Source: Fictibacillus nanhaiensis (lineage in GTDB: Bacteria > Bacillota > Bacilli > Bacillales > Fictibacillaceae). Taken from it: a stretch of 64,000 nucleotides of DNA. Location of the stretch: the NCBI RefSeq assembly GCF_019801215.1, contig NZ_JAHVJO010000002.1, positions 744,001-808,000 of the forward strand. Reading direction: 5' to 3'. The notes below the pieces were generated by a model. It was given only the letters and a program-made list of their open reading frames with translations. It was not told the DNA's origin and did not search any database. A program made the translations under genes and the position numbers. Below are positions 1-7,727 of this stretch, in pieces (position 1 is the stretch's first letter; each line of letters opens with the position of its first letter).

Positions 1-1258
1 TCACGTCACCTTCTAGTCCTTGTACTTCCGTTATATGCGTTATTTTCCGGGTTCCATCCTTGAGCCTGGCTTGCTGGATAATTACATCAACAGCACCTGC
101 GATCTGTTCTCGTATCGCTTTAACTGGAAGATCCACTCCCCCAAGCAGTACCATTGTTTCAAGCCTGGCGATCATATCTCTTGGAGAGTTGGAGTGACCT
201 GTAGCAAGAGAGCCGTCATGCCCAGTGTTCATCGCTTGCAGCATATCAAGTGCTTCTCCCCCACGCACCTCACCGATTACAATACGGTCAGGGCGCATAC
301 GCAAAGAGTTACGTACCAGGTCTCGTATCGTTATCGCTCCTTTTCCTTCAATATTTGGCGGACGGGATTCGAGTGAGATTACATGCTCCTGCCAAAGTTG
401 CAATTCTGCAGCGTCCTCAATCGTAATAATCCGCTCATCCCCTGGAATAAATGCAGACAGAACATTTAAAGTAGTCGTTTTCCCGGAGCCTGTCCCCCCA
501 CTAACAAAAATATTTAAGTGAGCTTTTACACAAGCTTCAATGAATGCAGCCATCTCTCTTGTGACAGTCCCAAAATCTATTAAATTTTCAATCGTGAATG
601 GATCTTTTGAGAATTTCCGGATGGTTATAGTAGGCCCAATCAATGATAACGGGGGAATTATGGCATTTACACGAGAACCATCTGGCAACCGCGCATCAAC
701 CATCGGACTGCTTTCATCAATTCTCCGGCCGATCGGCGCACATATTTTTTCTATCACATTTAGAACATGTTCTTCATCTCTAAATTGAATAGGAGTTAAA
801 ACGAGTTTTCCCTTTTTCTCGGCATAGACTTGATGAGGTCCGTTAACCATTACTTCAGTAACATTTTCGTCTAACAAGAGAGGGTTTATCGGACCAAAAC
901 CTGTTAGATCATTAATTAATTCATCAATAACTTTCTTTCGATCTACTGCCCCTCTAAAGGTTTCATCTTCTTTTATAAAATCAATGGCCATGCCATCTAG
1001 TTTCGGAATAATCTCTTCTACTGCCACATCTTTTAGTTCGTCTAAAATCTGTTTATGTAAAAGATTTTTAAGCTGTTGGTGTTTTGTTACTTTTTCCCTG
1101 CGTTCAGAAGACTTCACATTTGCTTTACTCTCTGTTTTTTTTACTTGTCTAAAGGAGGATATCAAATCTTTTTTTCCAACAGGCTGTTCTGCAGATTGTG
1201 TTTCTTCCAGAGAGGCTCCACCTGGATTCTTGGCCTGGATTTTTTCTAATAAACTCAT
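1..1258 (-). CDS. cpaF: CpaF/TadA-type pilus assembly ATPase (partial, 3' end outside window)
   Basis: Secretion ATPase of the type II/IV family that powers assembly of the Tad/Flp pilus at the inner face of the membrane. 419 residues are visible, and the C-terminus runs off the left edge. A poorly conserved, charged N-terminus (about 1-70) is followed by the N-terminal domain typical of CpaF and then the RecA-like ATPase core. Walker A GGTGSGKTT lies at about residue 253, and RIVIGEVRGGEA (Walker B region) and GHDGSLATGHSNS (His box) follow. The start at 1258 has a GGAGAGG ribosome site that overlaps the end of cpaE, so the two are probably co-translated. It is the sixth pilus-machinery gene after flp; tadB and tadC membrane platform genes would be expected just outside the window. 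Confidence 0.93.
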   Translation of the reverse strand, partial: MSLLEKIQAKNPGGASLEETQSAEQPVGKKDLISSFRQVKKTESKANVKSSERREKVTKHQQLKNLLHKQILDELKDVAVEEIIPKLDGMAIDFIKEDETFRGAVDRKKVIDELINDLTGFGPINPLLLDENVTEVMVNGPHQVYAEKKGKLVLTPIQFRDEEHVLNVIEKICAPIGRRIDESSPMVDARLPDGSRVNAIIPPLSLIGPTITIRKFSKDPFTIENLIDFGTVTREMAAFIEACVKAHLNIFVSGGTGSGKTTTLNVLSAFIPGDERIITIEDAAELQLWQEHVISLESRPPNIEGKGAITIRDLVRNSLRMRPDRIVIGEVRGGEALDMLQAMNTGHDGSLATGHSNSPRDMIARLETMVLLGGVDLPVKAIREQIAGAVDVIIQQARLKDGTRKITHITEVQGLEGDV

Positions 1259-1270
1259 GTATCCCTCTCC

Positions 1271-2119
1271 TTATCCTTTTACTTTCGATCTGCGAAAAAG
1301 TTTTCCTAATACACTTCCTGTTTTTGATTCTGCTGGTAAAAGAGTAATTTCTCGTCTCGTAGAAATCTGTTCAGCCATTTTAAAAACGGCCTTGGCAATG
1401 TCCGTTTTTCCTTGATTCACAACAAAAGGAATACCAATATTGAGTGATTGTGTGGCGATCTGCCAGTCGTTCGGGATAAAAATAGGACTTTCAATGTTCA
1501 AAATATCTGCTACGTCTCCCGCGTTAATAACACTTTCCATCGTGGAACGGTTAACGACAACCTGTACTTTTTCTTTTAACCCGAGCATGTCGAATGTTTC
1601 CATCATCAATTTCGTGTTTTTTAATGTAGCCATCTCAAGATTTGTAAGAAGTATAATTTGATCTGCTTTTTCAATAATAGGCAAATTGCGTTCTGGCAAA
1701 CCTACACCGGTATCTGTTAAAACATAATGGTTCTCTAGCAATAATAAGTCCAGGATCTTACTAACAGCTTCTTCCCCGATCAAGTCGGCATACTCCGGTC
1801 TTTCAGGAGCAGCAAGGACCTTGATTCCTGATTCATGCCTGTTTAAATAGTTTGCAAGACTATGCTGATCCAACTGCTGAATTTCCTCTACGACGTCTTT
1901 TATCGTAAATGTAGTCTGAAGATCCAGCGCTAAGCTAACATCTCCAAATTGAAAGTCTGCATCCACAACACCGATCTGAATATTCTTTTTGCACAGGGCG
2001 ACAGCAAGGTTTACCGTTAATACTGTACGGCCAATTCCTCCTTTGGCACTGCATACCGCAATCATTTCACCCCGTACCTGTCTTTTTACTTCTCTTTGAT
2101 CTCGCAGTTGGCTCTCCAT
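1271..2119 (-). CDS. cpaE: CpaE/TadZ-like MinD/ParA family ATPase
   Basis: Deviant-Walker P-loop ATPase that in Tad systems localises the pilus machine at the membrane or pole. 282 residues. The P-loop KGGIGRT at about residue 27 has arginine where most MinD/ParA proteins have the second lysine, a substitution seen in the looser CpaE/TadZ group. DADFQFGDVSLALDL and LTDTGVGLPER fit the switch and Walker B positions. There is no N-terminal receiver-like domain, which many proteobacterial CpaE proteins carry. Only 12 nt separate its stop from the cpaF start, and cpaB lies immediately upstream, so it sits inside the operon. The family assignment is firm; the localisation role is inferred from homologues. 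Confidence 0.88.
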   Translation of the reverse strand: MESQLRDQREVKRQVRGEMIAVCSAKGGIGRTVLTVNLAVALCKKNIQIGVVDADFQFGDVSLALDLQTTFTIKDVVEEIQQLDQHSLANYLNRHESGIKVLAAPERPEYADLIGEEAVSKILDLLLLENHYVLTDTGVGLPERNLPIIEKADQIILLTNLEMATLKNTKLMMETFDMLGLKEKVQVVVNRSTMESVINAGDVADILNIESPIFIPNDWQIATQSLNIGIPFVVNQGKTDIAKAVFKMAEQISTRREITLLPAESKTGSVLGKLFRRSKVKG

Positions 2120-2161
2120 GATTGCCTACCCCTTTTTTTAGATATTCATCAATACTGAATT

Positions 2162-2827
2162 CTACTTTTTTGTTTTTAATTTGCTCCGCACGGCAAGATG
2201 GATGTTTCCGTTTTCTTCTGCATGAACAAGTTTTAATACATCGTCTGGAAAAAGCTCTAACGTTACAGAACTATATTCGACATACGGCTCACCTTCAACC
2301 GGTTCAATCATCTTTCTTCCAATCGCAAGGACCCGAACGTTTTCTGATAGCAATATCGTCTCGATTTTATTTCCATCTGTTGTTTTAGTGGAGGCAAAAA
2401 CATCCACATAATCTTCTGGTTCAATCAAGTTAGATACAGACTGAACAAAATTCACACCTACTGATACTGCGCGAAATTGTTCTTTCACCTTTCTGCTCAC
2501 TCGTAATGATTCTTCCGTTGTCGTACGTGCATTATGCTTTAAAAAGACTTCACCCTTCGCCATCTTTGTCGTGCTATAGTTGTTTTCAAGATCTGAAATG
2601 CTTTTCACTGATTCTGGATGCACGGAAGCTTCTGGTACATTTTCATGCGAAAGCATATCTGCTGTAATTTTTTCATTTTGTTTAATTTCCCGATTAGCGA
2701 CTACAACCTTAACCGTATTCTCAGATAGAACGGTTGCCGCATTGTAGTTTCCCATATGGTTATAAAATAAAAAGGTTGTTATCAAACCCATTACAATAGC
2801 CATTCCTAAAATCAGTTTTGCTCTCAT
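2162..2827 (-). CDS. cpaB: CpaB/RcpC-like Flp pilus assembly protein with SAF domain
   Basis: Membrane-anchored periplasm- or wall-facing pilus assembly factor of 221 residues. An N-terminal hydrophobic segment (about 3-22) is followed by an SAF-like domain starting around KVVVANREIKQNEKIT (residues 40-56) and a RcpC/CpaB-type region with DYVDVFAS. In Gram-negative bacteria CpaB works with the secretin; there is no secretin gene here, as expected for a monoderm. Its job is therefore probably at the cell-wall exit, which is inference. The start at 2827 has a GGTGAAG ribosome site. It is separated from the TadG-like gene by 8 nt and from cpaE by 42 nt. Confidence 0.85.
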   Translation of the reverse strand: MRAKLILGMAIVMGLITTFLFYNHMGNYNAATVLSENTVKVVVANREIKQNEKITADMLSHENVPEASVHPESVKSISDLENNYSTTKMAKGEVFLKHNARTTTEESLRVSRKVKEQFRAVSVGVNFVQSVSNLIEPEDYVDVFASTKTTDGNKIETILLSENVRVLAIGRKMIEPVEGEPYVEYSSVTLELFPDDVLKLVHAEENGNIHLAVRSKLKTKK

Positions 2828-2835
2828 GTCTTCAC

Positions 2836-3744
2836 CTACTCTGTTAGTCTTATACTAAATGCACCCTTACTTGCGTTAACGGTTTTTACAAAACCCGTTC
2901 CTGCCCGTTTGACAAACATGCCTGTGATGGAGGTGTCTTTAGAGTCCATCGGTTTTGTAATATAAAAGTAAGCGAAACCTTTTATTTTCACTTCTTTTAA
3001 CTGCTTGCCGCCTGAATCTAGTTTTTCGTATACAGGTATTAAAATAATTCTTGAACAATCTCGGTGGTGTGTTTCACCTTCTGGATAGGGACAAGCATTG
3101 ATTCTTTCCTTAATAGAAGAACGTGTCTTTCCTGCAATATTACCTGTTTGCGTTTCTAATATATCTCCAACCTCAAGTTCACTTTGATAACCGTACAACA
3201 AGTTATCTTCATACGTAGCAGCACCTGGACCACCAAGAGCAAGAACTCCAAAGTTACCCGCTTCTACACCGGTCTGATCTACTTTTAGTTTATATTCTTT
3301 GTTAAACTCTAAGCCTAAACCTTCATCGATCCCTAGCGGCGCGACACCGGCGGCTTTACCCATTGTTCCAAGCTCTGCTGCAGCATGAACGTTTACTGGG
3401 GCTGTATCAAAACCGAATAGCTGAGAAAATGTTAGCCTAACTTCCTTTGTAAGATCTACGCTCACTTTGTCTTCCATTGTGATGTGCATATTCTGCAAAC
3501 TATGATTTTCACTATGTTTTTCAAGCGTTTCATGCACGATCATCCGTACAGAATCTTCCTTGTTTGTAAGCTCTTGAGCACCTGAGAGGACAGCAGCGTT
3601 AGCTGACTTTTGCAGGTGGCTTTTTGTTAAAAACAGTTTTCCGCCATCAATGACAAGTCCCGTCATTGCAATAAGTGCTAAAAGACTGAATGCAAACAGG
3701 ACAATCGTATTTCCATCTTCTTTTCTTATTAAACGTTTCATCAT
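2836..3744 (-). CDS. TadG-like protein (pilus-associated, N-terminal TadE/G helix)
   Basis: 302-residue protein with a short basic N-terminus ending in EDGNT and a single hydrophobic helix (about 14-34, VLFAFSLLALIAMTGLVIDG), the hallmark of the TadE/TadG group of minor pseudopilins. The motif KSHLQKSANAAVLSGAQEL after the helix is typical of TadG. The rest is an extracytoplasmic domain of about 260 residues without a von Willebrand A domain that I can see. Two adjacent ATG codons begin the gene; a GAGGTGA ribosome site suits the first. It lies 9 nt after the TadE-like gene. The precise role in the pilus (minor subunit or wall anchor) is unknown. Confidence 0.8.
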   Translation of the reverse strand: MMKRLIRKEDGNTIVLFAFSLLALIAMTGLVIDGGKLFLTKSHLQKSANAAVLSGAQELTNKEDSVRMIVHETLEKHSENHSLQNMHITMEDKVSVDLTKEVRLTFSQLFGFDTAPVNVHAAAELGTMGKAAGVAPLGIDEGLGLEFNKEYKLKVDQTGVEAGNFGVLALGGPGAATYEDNLLYGYQSELEVGDILETQTGNIAGKTRSSIKERINACPYPEGETHHRDCSRIILIPVYEKLDSGGKQLKEVKIKGFAYFYITKPMDSKDTSITGMFVKRAGTGFVKTVNASKGAFSIRLTE

Positions 3745-3753
3745 CCATTCACC

Positions 3754-4137
3754 TCACTCGACCCGAATCGTTGAATTCGTTTCTACCGGTATCGTATCTC
3801 CAAATAATCTTCCAATTCCCGGTGTCATAAATGTATGGGGATAGGACAGAGTAACCGTCACATACTGTCCTGAATCTCTTGTGGAAGAGTCGGGTGTAAT
3901 TCCAATTTGAAGAAGAGAAGAATCTTTTACTTGAACATAGTCCTTAGCAAATGCACGAATCTCCGTGTCATCTTTTCCAAGGCCTCCAAGTCTGACCGTT
4001 TCTTGAGTGGCAAGATGCAAGTGCATATACGTGTAAAATAGCTTTCCAAAATCAATAATGCCGATTACGAGCATAAGCAAAATGGGAAGAACAAGTGCCA
4101 TTTCAACGAGAGATTGCCCTTTTTCATTGTTTCTCAT
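3754..4137 (-). CDS. tadE: TadE-like minor pseudopilin
   Basis: 127-residue TadE family protein. The N-terminus MRNNEKGQSLVEMALVLPIL contains a pseudopilin-like cleavage site (KG|QSLVE, glutamate at +5) followed by a hydrophobic helix and a short C-terminal domain. A longer frame reaches 4164, but the ATG at 4137 overlaps the stop of the prepilin peptidase in an ATGA arrangement. It also has an AAGAGGTG ribosome site at proper spacing, so I chose 4137. The overlap implies translational coupling with the peptidase that would process it. It follows the prepilin peptidase and precedes the TadG-like gene. Confidence 0.85.
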   Translation of the reverse strand: MRNNEKGQSLVEMALVLPILLMLVIGIIDFGKLFYTYMHLHLATQETVRLGGLGKDDTEIRAFAKDYVQVKDSSLLQIGITPDSSTRDSGQYVTVTLSYPHTFMTPGIGRLFGDTIPVETNSTIRVE

Positions 4138-4649
4138 AAGAGCACCTCTTTCATCAGTAGACAAACCATTGCACCACCCGCGATCGCAAGGCCATACGGA
4201 TATGTTTGGGTCAAAGCCTCTTTTTCAATAAAAATAGGGAGTCTCATTCCAAATTTCCAGCATCCCATTGAATAAAGAATACCTTTTATCCTTGTAATCA
4301 CTCCTTTTCTAAACAGCAAGATAAACAGAGCAATCACTCCACCGATCAAACCCATATAGATCGCCGTATAAAAAACAAATAAAGAACCTTTTAAAGCCCC
4401 TATTAATGCAAGCAATTTTACATCTCCCGCACCCATGCCGCCCAAGAGATAAGGAATAAGTAGCAGGCCTAGACCAAGCAAAAATCCTTTGAACGAGAAA
4501 AAAAGACCGGACCATCCAGATGCGATCATATGAGATAAAACGCCTATTAAAAGAGCAGGAAAAATGACCTTGTTATAGATTTTGCGGCTCTTTACATCCG
4601 TAATGACACATATGAATAAAACTGTTATTAAAATGGCATCAAACCACAT
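4134..4649 (-). CDS. Prepilin peptidase (A24 family, TadV/CpaA type)
   Basis: Integral membrane aspartic peptidase that removes the leader from Flp pilin and the TadE/G pseudopilins. 171 residues from the ATG at 4649, about six membrane helices, and no N-terminal methylase domain, as in TadV. The two catalytic aspartates lie in ITDVKSR (about residue 19) and in the GMGAGDVKL motif (GxGD, about residue 80). A GTG nine bases upstream sits inside the ribosome site AGAGGGTG, so the ATG is the better start. A strong terminator lies between flp and this gene, so it is probably expressed below the level of the pilin. Confidence 0.88.
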   Translation of the reverse strand: MWFDAILITVLFICVITDVKSRKIYNKVIFPALLIGVLSHMIASGWSGLFFSFKGFLLGLGLLLIPYLLGGMGAGDVKLLALIGALKGSLFVFYTAIYMGLIGGVIALFILLFRKGVITRIKGILYSMGCWKFGMRLPIFIEKEALTQTYPYGLAIAGGAMVCLLMKEVLL

Positions 4650-4713
4650 TTGTATCACCCTCTATTAAAGAAAGTTCTTTCAATTCATCTTATCCTGCTT
4701 ATAAACTTCGTTT

Positions 4714-4747
4714 AAAAAAGGCCTTACGTTAATGAACGTAAGGCCTT
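4714..4747 (-). terminator. Internal terminator between flp and prepilin peptidase
   Basis: A perfect 13-bp inverted repeat (arms 4718-4730 and 4735-4747, 4-nt loop) is followed on the minus strand by six T residues. It stands between the pilin gene and the assembly genes and would let the abundant pilin mRNA outnumber the downstream message. Confidence 0.85.
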
Positions 4748-4761
4748 AATGTTGCCTTTTA

Positions 4762-4956
4762 TTAAGGAGTTGTAGTTCCACCAGACTCACGGTTGGTTAC
4801 CATGTCTTTTGCATCTGTAAACATTTCCACGATTTCTGTACGTAACAGTGCAAGTGCTCCAACTGCCGCAACTGCAATCAAACCTAAAACTAAACCATAC
4901 TCTGTCATACCTTGTCCTTGCTCTTCTTTAATAAGACCCATTAACTTGTTTTTCAT
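4762..4956 (-). CDS. flp: Flp-type (type IVb) major pilin
   Basis: Structural subunit of the Tad/Flp pilus, 64 residues. The N-terminus MKNKLMGLIKEEQG is the short leader. Cleavage after the glycine would give QGMTEYGLVLGLIAVAAVGA, with glutamate at +5 followed by tyrosine, the defining Flp motif, and then the long hydrophobic assembly helix. The short C-terminus ends in RESGGTTTP. The gene starts 29 bp inside the 3' end of the DUF192 gene in another frame and has a strong AGGAGG site. It is followed by a terminator, which suits a highly expressed subunit. Confidence 0.93.
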   Translation of the reverse strand: MKNKLMGLIKEEQGQGMTEYGLVLGLIAVAAVGALALLRTEIVEMFTDAKDMVTNRESGGTTTP

Positions 4957-5323
4957 CGTGAATTCCTCCTATATATATGTTTTGAATGTCGATTAAAAGT
5001 TTGTGTCCCACTTTTGTCTGGCTTTTGGCGATCGTTCCAGACGGTAGCTCAATGACAGATTCAGCTTGCATGTACAATTTTCCGATCCTTTTAGGGGGTA
5101 GGCTTTCGTCAATCGCAACAATTCGCTTTTCACTGTCTAAATACAGTACATCAATCGCATAGTTCATAAAAAAAGTGTGAACTGAGCTGCAAGGTTTAAT
5201 GTGTATGGCACACTCGTATGCAAGTTCTTTTGAAAACATAAGCCCTTTTAATCTTTTGAAAAAACTGTACGCCGGAATAACCTTTCGAGCGATGATTTTG
5301 CCCGTTTCTAGGTTAAGCAGCAA
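4928..5323 (-). CDS. DUF192 family protein, first gene of the Tad operon
   Basis: 131-residue member of the DUF192 (COG1430) family. Conserved features are RLKGLMFSKEL, the run of residues around CSSVHTFFMNYAIDVLYLD, and the later LPSGTIAKSQTKVGHKL. DUF192 proteins have no settled function. No signal peptide is evident. The start is a TTG at 5323 preceded by GGAGGTG at a good distance; no in-frame ATG lies upstream. It is the first gene behind the c-di-GMP riboswitch and its 3' end overlaps flp by 29 bp, so it should be translated from the pilus mRNA. That suggests, but does not prove, a role in pilus biogenesis or its control. Confidence 0.82.
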   Translation of the reverse strand: MLLNLETGKIIARKVIPAYSFFKRLKGLMFSKELAYECAIHIKPCSSVHTFFMNYAIDVLYLDSEKRIVAIDESLPPKRIGKLYMQAESVIELPSGTIAKSQTKVGHKLLIDIQNIYIGGIHDEKQVNGSY

Positions 5324-5399
5324 GTGGCACCCACCTCCATTTAATAAAATTTTACTTATTTACCGAAAAATGGGGTTTATAGACAAATAAAAAACACCC

Positions 5400-5510
5400 C
5401 GGGTTTCTTTCGGTAACTGGCTGGCATCATGTACGATCCAATGTCGTACACCTTAGCCCCTGTAGTTTTGCGTCACTGGCTTTCACCAGTTTTGCCTTTA
5501 TCGAGATTCA
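5400..5510 (-). ncRNA. Class I cyclic-di-GMP riboswitch (GEMM-I)
   Basis: Read on the minus strand, the segment shows the GEMM-I layout. It has AAAGGCAAA, a hairpin capped by a GAAA tetraloop (CTGGTGAAAGCCAG), then TGACGCAAA, the GGGGCTAAGG core, a second long hairpin (TGTACGA...TCGTACA), and the closing CAGCCAGTTACCGAAAG. The 3' strand of P1 (5408-5416) is also perfectly complementary to 5360-5368 just upstream of the DUF192 ribosome site. A GGGG/CCCC pair (5397-5400 with 5372-5375) could extend that hairpin. This is a plausible switching element, but I cannot tell on from off. Confidence 0.9.
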
Positions 5511-5530
5511 GCGTGCTTTGTTGAAATGTA

Positions 5531-5955
5531 GCAAGATATGTCGGTGAATCTGACTTATAACTAAATTCTATCTTATGACCTACCCATAAAAAATCAGCCA
5601 TGCTACTTATTTTTATCTTGCAAGTTTCACAGTTAATTTAGTAATAAAAACATATTAAACTTTTATTTATATAGGTCTAACGATTGAATTATTAACTGAT
5701 TAACTCTACCCTTATCATTCAAATATCCTTTAAAACAGCTTAAAATTACTAAATATTCAGATAATTAATATAGGTAAATATATCTAATCGGCATTTTTTC
5801 CTATTCACTTACCTCGCTCACAACTTTTGACCTACATCCGCATTCGAAATGTTCCAGTTTTTTTAAAAAAAGTGAGTAGATTTTACAGGAATAACCGTCT
5901 AATTTAACGAATACTAATATCTTGTTCTTTTATAGAGAGAAAAGGGGGCATTACC
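5531..5955. promoter_or_regulatory. AT-rich divergent intergenic region
   Basis: About 425 bp between the riboswitch leader (minus) and the 525-residue membrane protein gene (plus). It must hold both promoters. It is very AT-rich, and I could not single out a convincing -35/-10 pair for either direction. No ORF with a ribosome site is seen. Confidence 0.4.
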
Positions 5956-7533
5956 ATGAATGTAGAATCAAAACTAAAAAAGAAAAAGAATCCCTCGAAT
6001 CATAAAGCTTTGATTCTTCCACTTGCAGTTGTTTTTCTTTTGATTGGACTAGTCGTCTGGAATAACATCCGCCAGGAGACTCAACTTCCAAACAAGGATT
6101 GGAGCCGCTCGATGAGCATCGAAACGGAGTCGATCAGCTCTGAACCCATTGCTTACAAGGAAGGGAATCAGTACCACGTCTATACTCATGTTGAAGAGGG
6201 TATACAGTCTATGATATTAGACAAAAATCTTCAGGTCGTTTCAGAAAAAACGGAAAAGCTGCCGATCGATGAAAGATCGAACTTCTGGACGAACGGTAAG
6301 CAGTTTGCTTTTATTTCGAACGGAGATCTAATTCTTTATGAAGGGGGTAAAGAGGTCGTTCTAGATACAGGTGTTGAATTCCTTGCAGACACAAAAGAAC
6401 GCTTTGCCTACTCCAAAGGAAATGAAGTGTACGTTTTTGATCCAAACAGCAGAAGTACCAGCTTAGTTTTTACGGCTAAAGAAAAGCTTGCAGAACTATC
6501 CGGTCATGCTGGGTCAAATTCATTTTTGGCTGCTGTTGGTGAAAAAGTTGAAATGGAGGCTTTTTTCATACAAGAAAAAGGCGGAACGTATAACGCATCG
6601 TCCATTCTTAAATACAGCAAAACATCGACTGATAAAATGTATAATTTCCGATTTGCTGAAGCAGATGAACACATTCACTTTATGTATACCTTATATTCAT
6701 CCAAACAGGGAACAAAATCTTTTAAGACGTACTATAGTTCTGCACCTTTTAGTACTTTAAAGGATTTGTCTTTCAAAAGTATTAAATATACAGATATGCA
6801 GGCAGGATACGATATAGAGAATCCTACATATCAACAGATTAATATTGAAGATAATAAGCCTGTAATCCTCTTTTCAGCTAAAGGGGCAATCTCTAATAAA
6901 AAGGAAGCTGGAAATATATATAAAGCCACTTTAAATGGGGATGTGTGGGAATCAACTCGCATTAGCACAACAGGAAATTTTGCTATTTACCCCATAAAAG
7001 CGGATGATCAAACTGTATTTTGGCTTAAAGCAGAATCTATTAAAGATTATCAGGTTTTTGCAGCCAGCCAAGATCCTCGTGTCATGAAAGCTAGTCAGTC
7101 GATTGGAAAACAAGATATATACAATGCGATGTATGATGCACTAACTTCCTCCATCGTATCTCTGATCGCTATGACAAACGCGTTCATATGGGTAGTACCC
7201 CCAATATTGTTTTTAGGAGTTCTGTATTTTGTAAGAATTGATATGATCGAAGAAGAAAGACCATGGGTAAAATGGATGTCTATTCTGCTTTTTATTCTCA
7301 CACAGCTCTATGTTATCCAGTCGTTGTTTAATAATCGATTCTATACAATCGCACCAGATTATCTCACATTTTCGGGAAGCTCACTTATTATTCCTTTGCT
7401 CGTAACAGCCATTGCTCTATATGTAACACAGGTTGTAAAGAATAAAGAATGGGGTCTTTTTGTCCAAATTTCTTATTTTATCGGAATCACAGTCTTGTTC
7501 CAATTGTTCGCAGTAGGAACATACGTGTATTAA
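5956..7533 (+). CDS. Uncharacterised polytopic membrane protein with large extracytoplasmic domain
   Basis: 525 residues; family not recognised. A basic N-terminus rich in lysine precedes one membrane helix (about 18-37). Residues 45-390 form a hydrophilic, presumably external domain with many short beta-like repeats (for example YHVYTH, AFISNGDLILYEGG, YVFDPNSRS, VFWLKAES), reminiscent of a propeller, though I cannot assign one. Four hydrophobic segments follow at about 400-424, 436-456, 470-490 and 500-524. The start has an AAAGGGGG ribosome site. The gene stands alone with its own terminator, divergent from the pilus operon. A sensory or surface role is only a guess. Confidence 0.75.
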   Translation: MNVESKLKKKKNPSNHKALILPLAVVFLLIGLVVWNNIRQETQLPNKDWSRSMSIETESISSEPIAYKEGNQYHVYTHVEEGIQSMILDKNLQVVSEKTEKLPIDERSNFWTNGKQFAFISNGDLILYEGGKEVVLDTGVEFLADTKERFAYSKGNEVYVFDPNSRSTSLVFTAKEKLAELSGHAGSNSFLAAVGEKVEMEAFFIQEKGGTYNASSILKYSKTSTDKMYNFRFAEADEHIHFMYTLYSSKQGTKSFKTYYSSAPFSTLKDLSFKSIKYTDMQAGYDIENPTYQQINIEDNKPVILFSAKGAISNKKEAGNIYKATLNGDVWESTRISTTGNFAIYPIKADDQTVFWLKAESIKDYQVFAASQDPRVMKASQSIGKQDIYNAMYDALTSSIVSLIAMTNAFIWVVPPILFLGVLYFVRIDMIEEERPWVKWMSILLFILTQLYVIQSLFNNRFYTIAPDYLTFSGSSLIIPLLVTAIALYVTQVVKNKEWGLFVQISYFIGITVLFQLFAVGTYVY

Positions 7534-7540
7534 TTGAAGA

Positions 7541-7571
7541 AAAAGCGGAGGTTGCTCACTCCGCTTTTTTT
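7541..7571 (+). terminator. Rho-independent terminator of the 525-residue protein gene
   Basis: Inverted repeat AAAAGCGGAG / CTCCGCTTTT (7541-7550, 7559-7568) with a T run, 8 nt after the stop codon. Confidence 0.85.
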
Positions 7572-7594
7572 CATAGCTACAAATTCATTTTCTA

Positions 7595-7680
7595 ATCCGA
7601 TAATTCCACGTTATTTTCGATTTATCCAACGTTAATCTCATTAATCCCACGTTATTTTCGATTTATCCAACGTTATTTAA
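7595..7680. repeat. 20-21 bp period intergenic array, unit containing CCACGTTATTTTCGATTTAT
   Basis: A CGTTA core preceded by C/A-rich sequence recurs at 7609, 7630, 7650 and 7671, a spacing of 21, 20 and 21 bp. At a larger scale a 34-nt block (7601 and 7642 onward) is repeated almost exactly with a 41-bp period. It lies in a convergent intergenic gap between a terminator and the end of ykwC. A related array occurs at 41501-41596. Confidence 0.8.
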
Positions 7681-7727
7681 TAAATATCCGATTTCCGACA
7701 AAGATCGACAATACCACACCCCAACAT

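Noticed and set aside
984-1415. 143-codon plus-strand ORF
   Set aside because: Antisense to cpaF and cpaE, low-complexity Ser/Phe/Cys composition, no ribosome site; a shadow frame.
1-5323. Competence/type II secretion operon
   Set aside because: The Flp pilin motif, CpaB, CpaE and TadE/G-like proteins define a Tad locus; no ComG-type major pseudopilins are seen.
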